Shown here: positions 63,601 through 64,000 of the stretch, in pieces
Numbering within the stretch: the first letter of the stretch is position 1
How the letters are laid out: every line of letters begins with the position of its first letter
NCBI RefSeq assembly: GCF_905220995.1
Contig: NZ_CAJNBJ010000018.1
Span: 209,506-273,505, forward strand
Direction: 5' to 3'
Length of the DNA: 64,000 bases
Origin: Nitrospira defluvii
GTDB lineage: Bacteria > Nitrospirota > Nitrospiria > Nitrospirales > Nitrospiraceae
Position numbers and translations under genes: made by a program
Notes under the pieces: model-generated
Seen by the model: the letters and a program-made list of their open reading frames with translations, nothing else
The model's database searches: none
What the model was told of the DNA's origin: nothing

Positions 63601-63785
63601 GGTTCCCTCCTCGGTGAAGTGGTGGACTCACATGACTACCACCATGCCAAAGTGAGAGGGATGGGTCCATTCCATTTGGATCCCGCTCCTTTCGCGAGGG
63701 ACCGTCGAAGCCGCCAGTCTACTCTCGTTTAGAAGTGCTGTCGTTTTCCGGGGAGACGTCAGTTCGGTCTTTCATATCGGGAGTC
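63601..63785 (-). mobile_element. Possible IS110 left-end non-coding region
   Basis: About 185 nt with no gene between the transposase start and the rRNA terminator. In IS110-family elements the region upstream of the transposase holds the end sequence and can encode a structured guide (bridge) RNA. I see short inverted pieces (GGATCC-type around 63690, CTCCTTTCGCGAGGGA) but cannot prove the end. Confidence 0.3.
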
Positions 63786-63821
63786 CCTCAAAACCCCTTG
63801 GTTCGATAAATCCCTCGTGGG

Positions 63822-63862
63822 AAATAAAAGAGCCTGCCCGATTTCTCGAGCAGGCTCTTTTT
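63822..63862 (-). terminator. Terminator of the rRNA operon
   Basis: GAGCCTGC (63830-63837) pairs with GCAGGCTC (63850-63857) with a 12-nt loop. On the minus strand it is followed by TTTTATTTC, 10 nt after the 5S 3' end. Confidence 0.88.
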
Positions 63863-63866
63863 GTAA

Positions 63867-63984
63867 CCCGGCAGCGTCCTACTGTCCCACTGCCTCACGG
63901 CAGCAGTATCATCGGCCTTGGAGGGCTTAACTTCCGTGTTCGGTATGGGAACGGGTGTGACCCCTCCGGCAAGGCCACCGGGAA
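63867..63984 (-). rRNA. rrf: 5S ribosomal RNA
   Basis: On the minus strand the sequence begins TTCCCGGTGGCC and contains the conserved CCGAACACGGAAGTTAAG and GATGATACTGC segments, ending ACGCTGCCGGG; the ends pair. About 118 nt, normal for 5S. The 23S gene should lie just beyond the right edge of the window. Confidence 0.96.
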
Positions 63985-64000
63985 CTTCTGAAGAATCAAA

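Overview
The window is GC-rich, densely coded bacterial DNA from a Gram-negative chemolithotroph. The best guess is the genus Nitrospira (Nitrospirota). The clues are two OFOR-type thiamine-diphosphate beta subunits of the kind used in the reductive TCA cycle, hopanoid genes hpnD/hpnE, an alginate-export-type porin, a FecR / outer-membrane pair, and many PilZ, MlaC-like and two-component proteins. This assignment is by gene content only.

Layout. (1) 0-5.8 kb: membrane-anchored SH3 protein, HAD phosphatase, BtuF-like protein, hpnD-hpnE, family-4 uracil-DNA glycosylase. (2) 5.8-9.4 kb: an unknown gene and the tldD-tldE protease pair, then a 188-bp inverted-repeat element. (3) 9.5-18.1 kb: housekeeping run uppS-cdsA-dxr-rseP-proS and a GAF-containing PilB/GspE ATPase. 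(4) 18.1-24.8 kb, minus strand: MlaE-F-D-like lipid transporter with a TPR lipoprotein, three PilZ proteins around an LpxL-type acyltransferase, and a Cys-rich secreted protein. (5) 25-27 kb: desaturase, RRM protein, ArfB. (6) 27-34.6 kb: signalling island with two sensor kinases, a CheY/Rcp1-like regulator, two LuxR regulators (one with a degenerate receiver) and small companions. (7) 34.7-40.4 kb: envelope genes (MlaC-like, MltC, polytopic membrane protein, GT2-GtrA, fatty acid hydroxylase). (8) 40.4-44.7 kb: candidate sigma-54 unit made of a periplasmic protein, a porin and a GAF-AAA-HTH activator. (9) 44.8-51.3 kb: small basic proteins, KOW-like protein, DEAD-box helicase, DUF3574 lipoprotein, divergent FecR / TPR-barrel pair. 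(10) 51.4-60 kb: accessory region of very small genes, with two OFOR beta subunits and an ErpA-like Fe-S carrier. (11) 60-64 kb: alpha-carbonic anhydrase, Ung, a frameshifted methyltransferase, an IS110 remnant and the 5S rRNA end of an rRNA operon.

The most unusual structure is in region 10. Three copies of one promoter-plus-leader element (about 52.2, 55.2 and 58.9 kb, all reading leftward) carry TTGACA/T-N17-TAGNGT followed by about 100 nt of conserved untranslated sequence. They sit upstream of a CsbD-like gene, the erpA-like gene, and a run of nine small genes that includes proteins of 28, 45 and 55 aa. This looks like a small regulon, possibly for envelope or general stress. Region 9 and the 59-60 kb end also share a duplicated two-gene module (KOW-like protein plus basic coiled-coil peptide); one copy appears to start at an ATC codon.

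All motif and start-site statements are from reading the sequence. Family names come from recognised motifs, without database searches.
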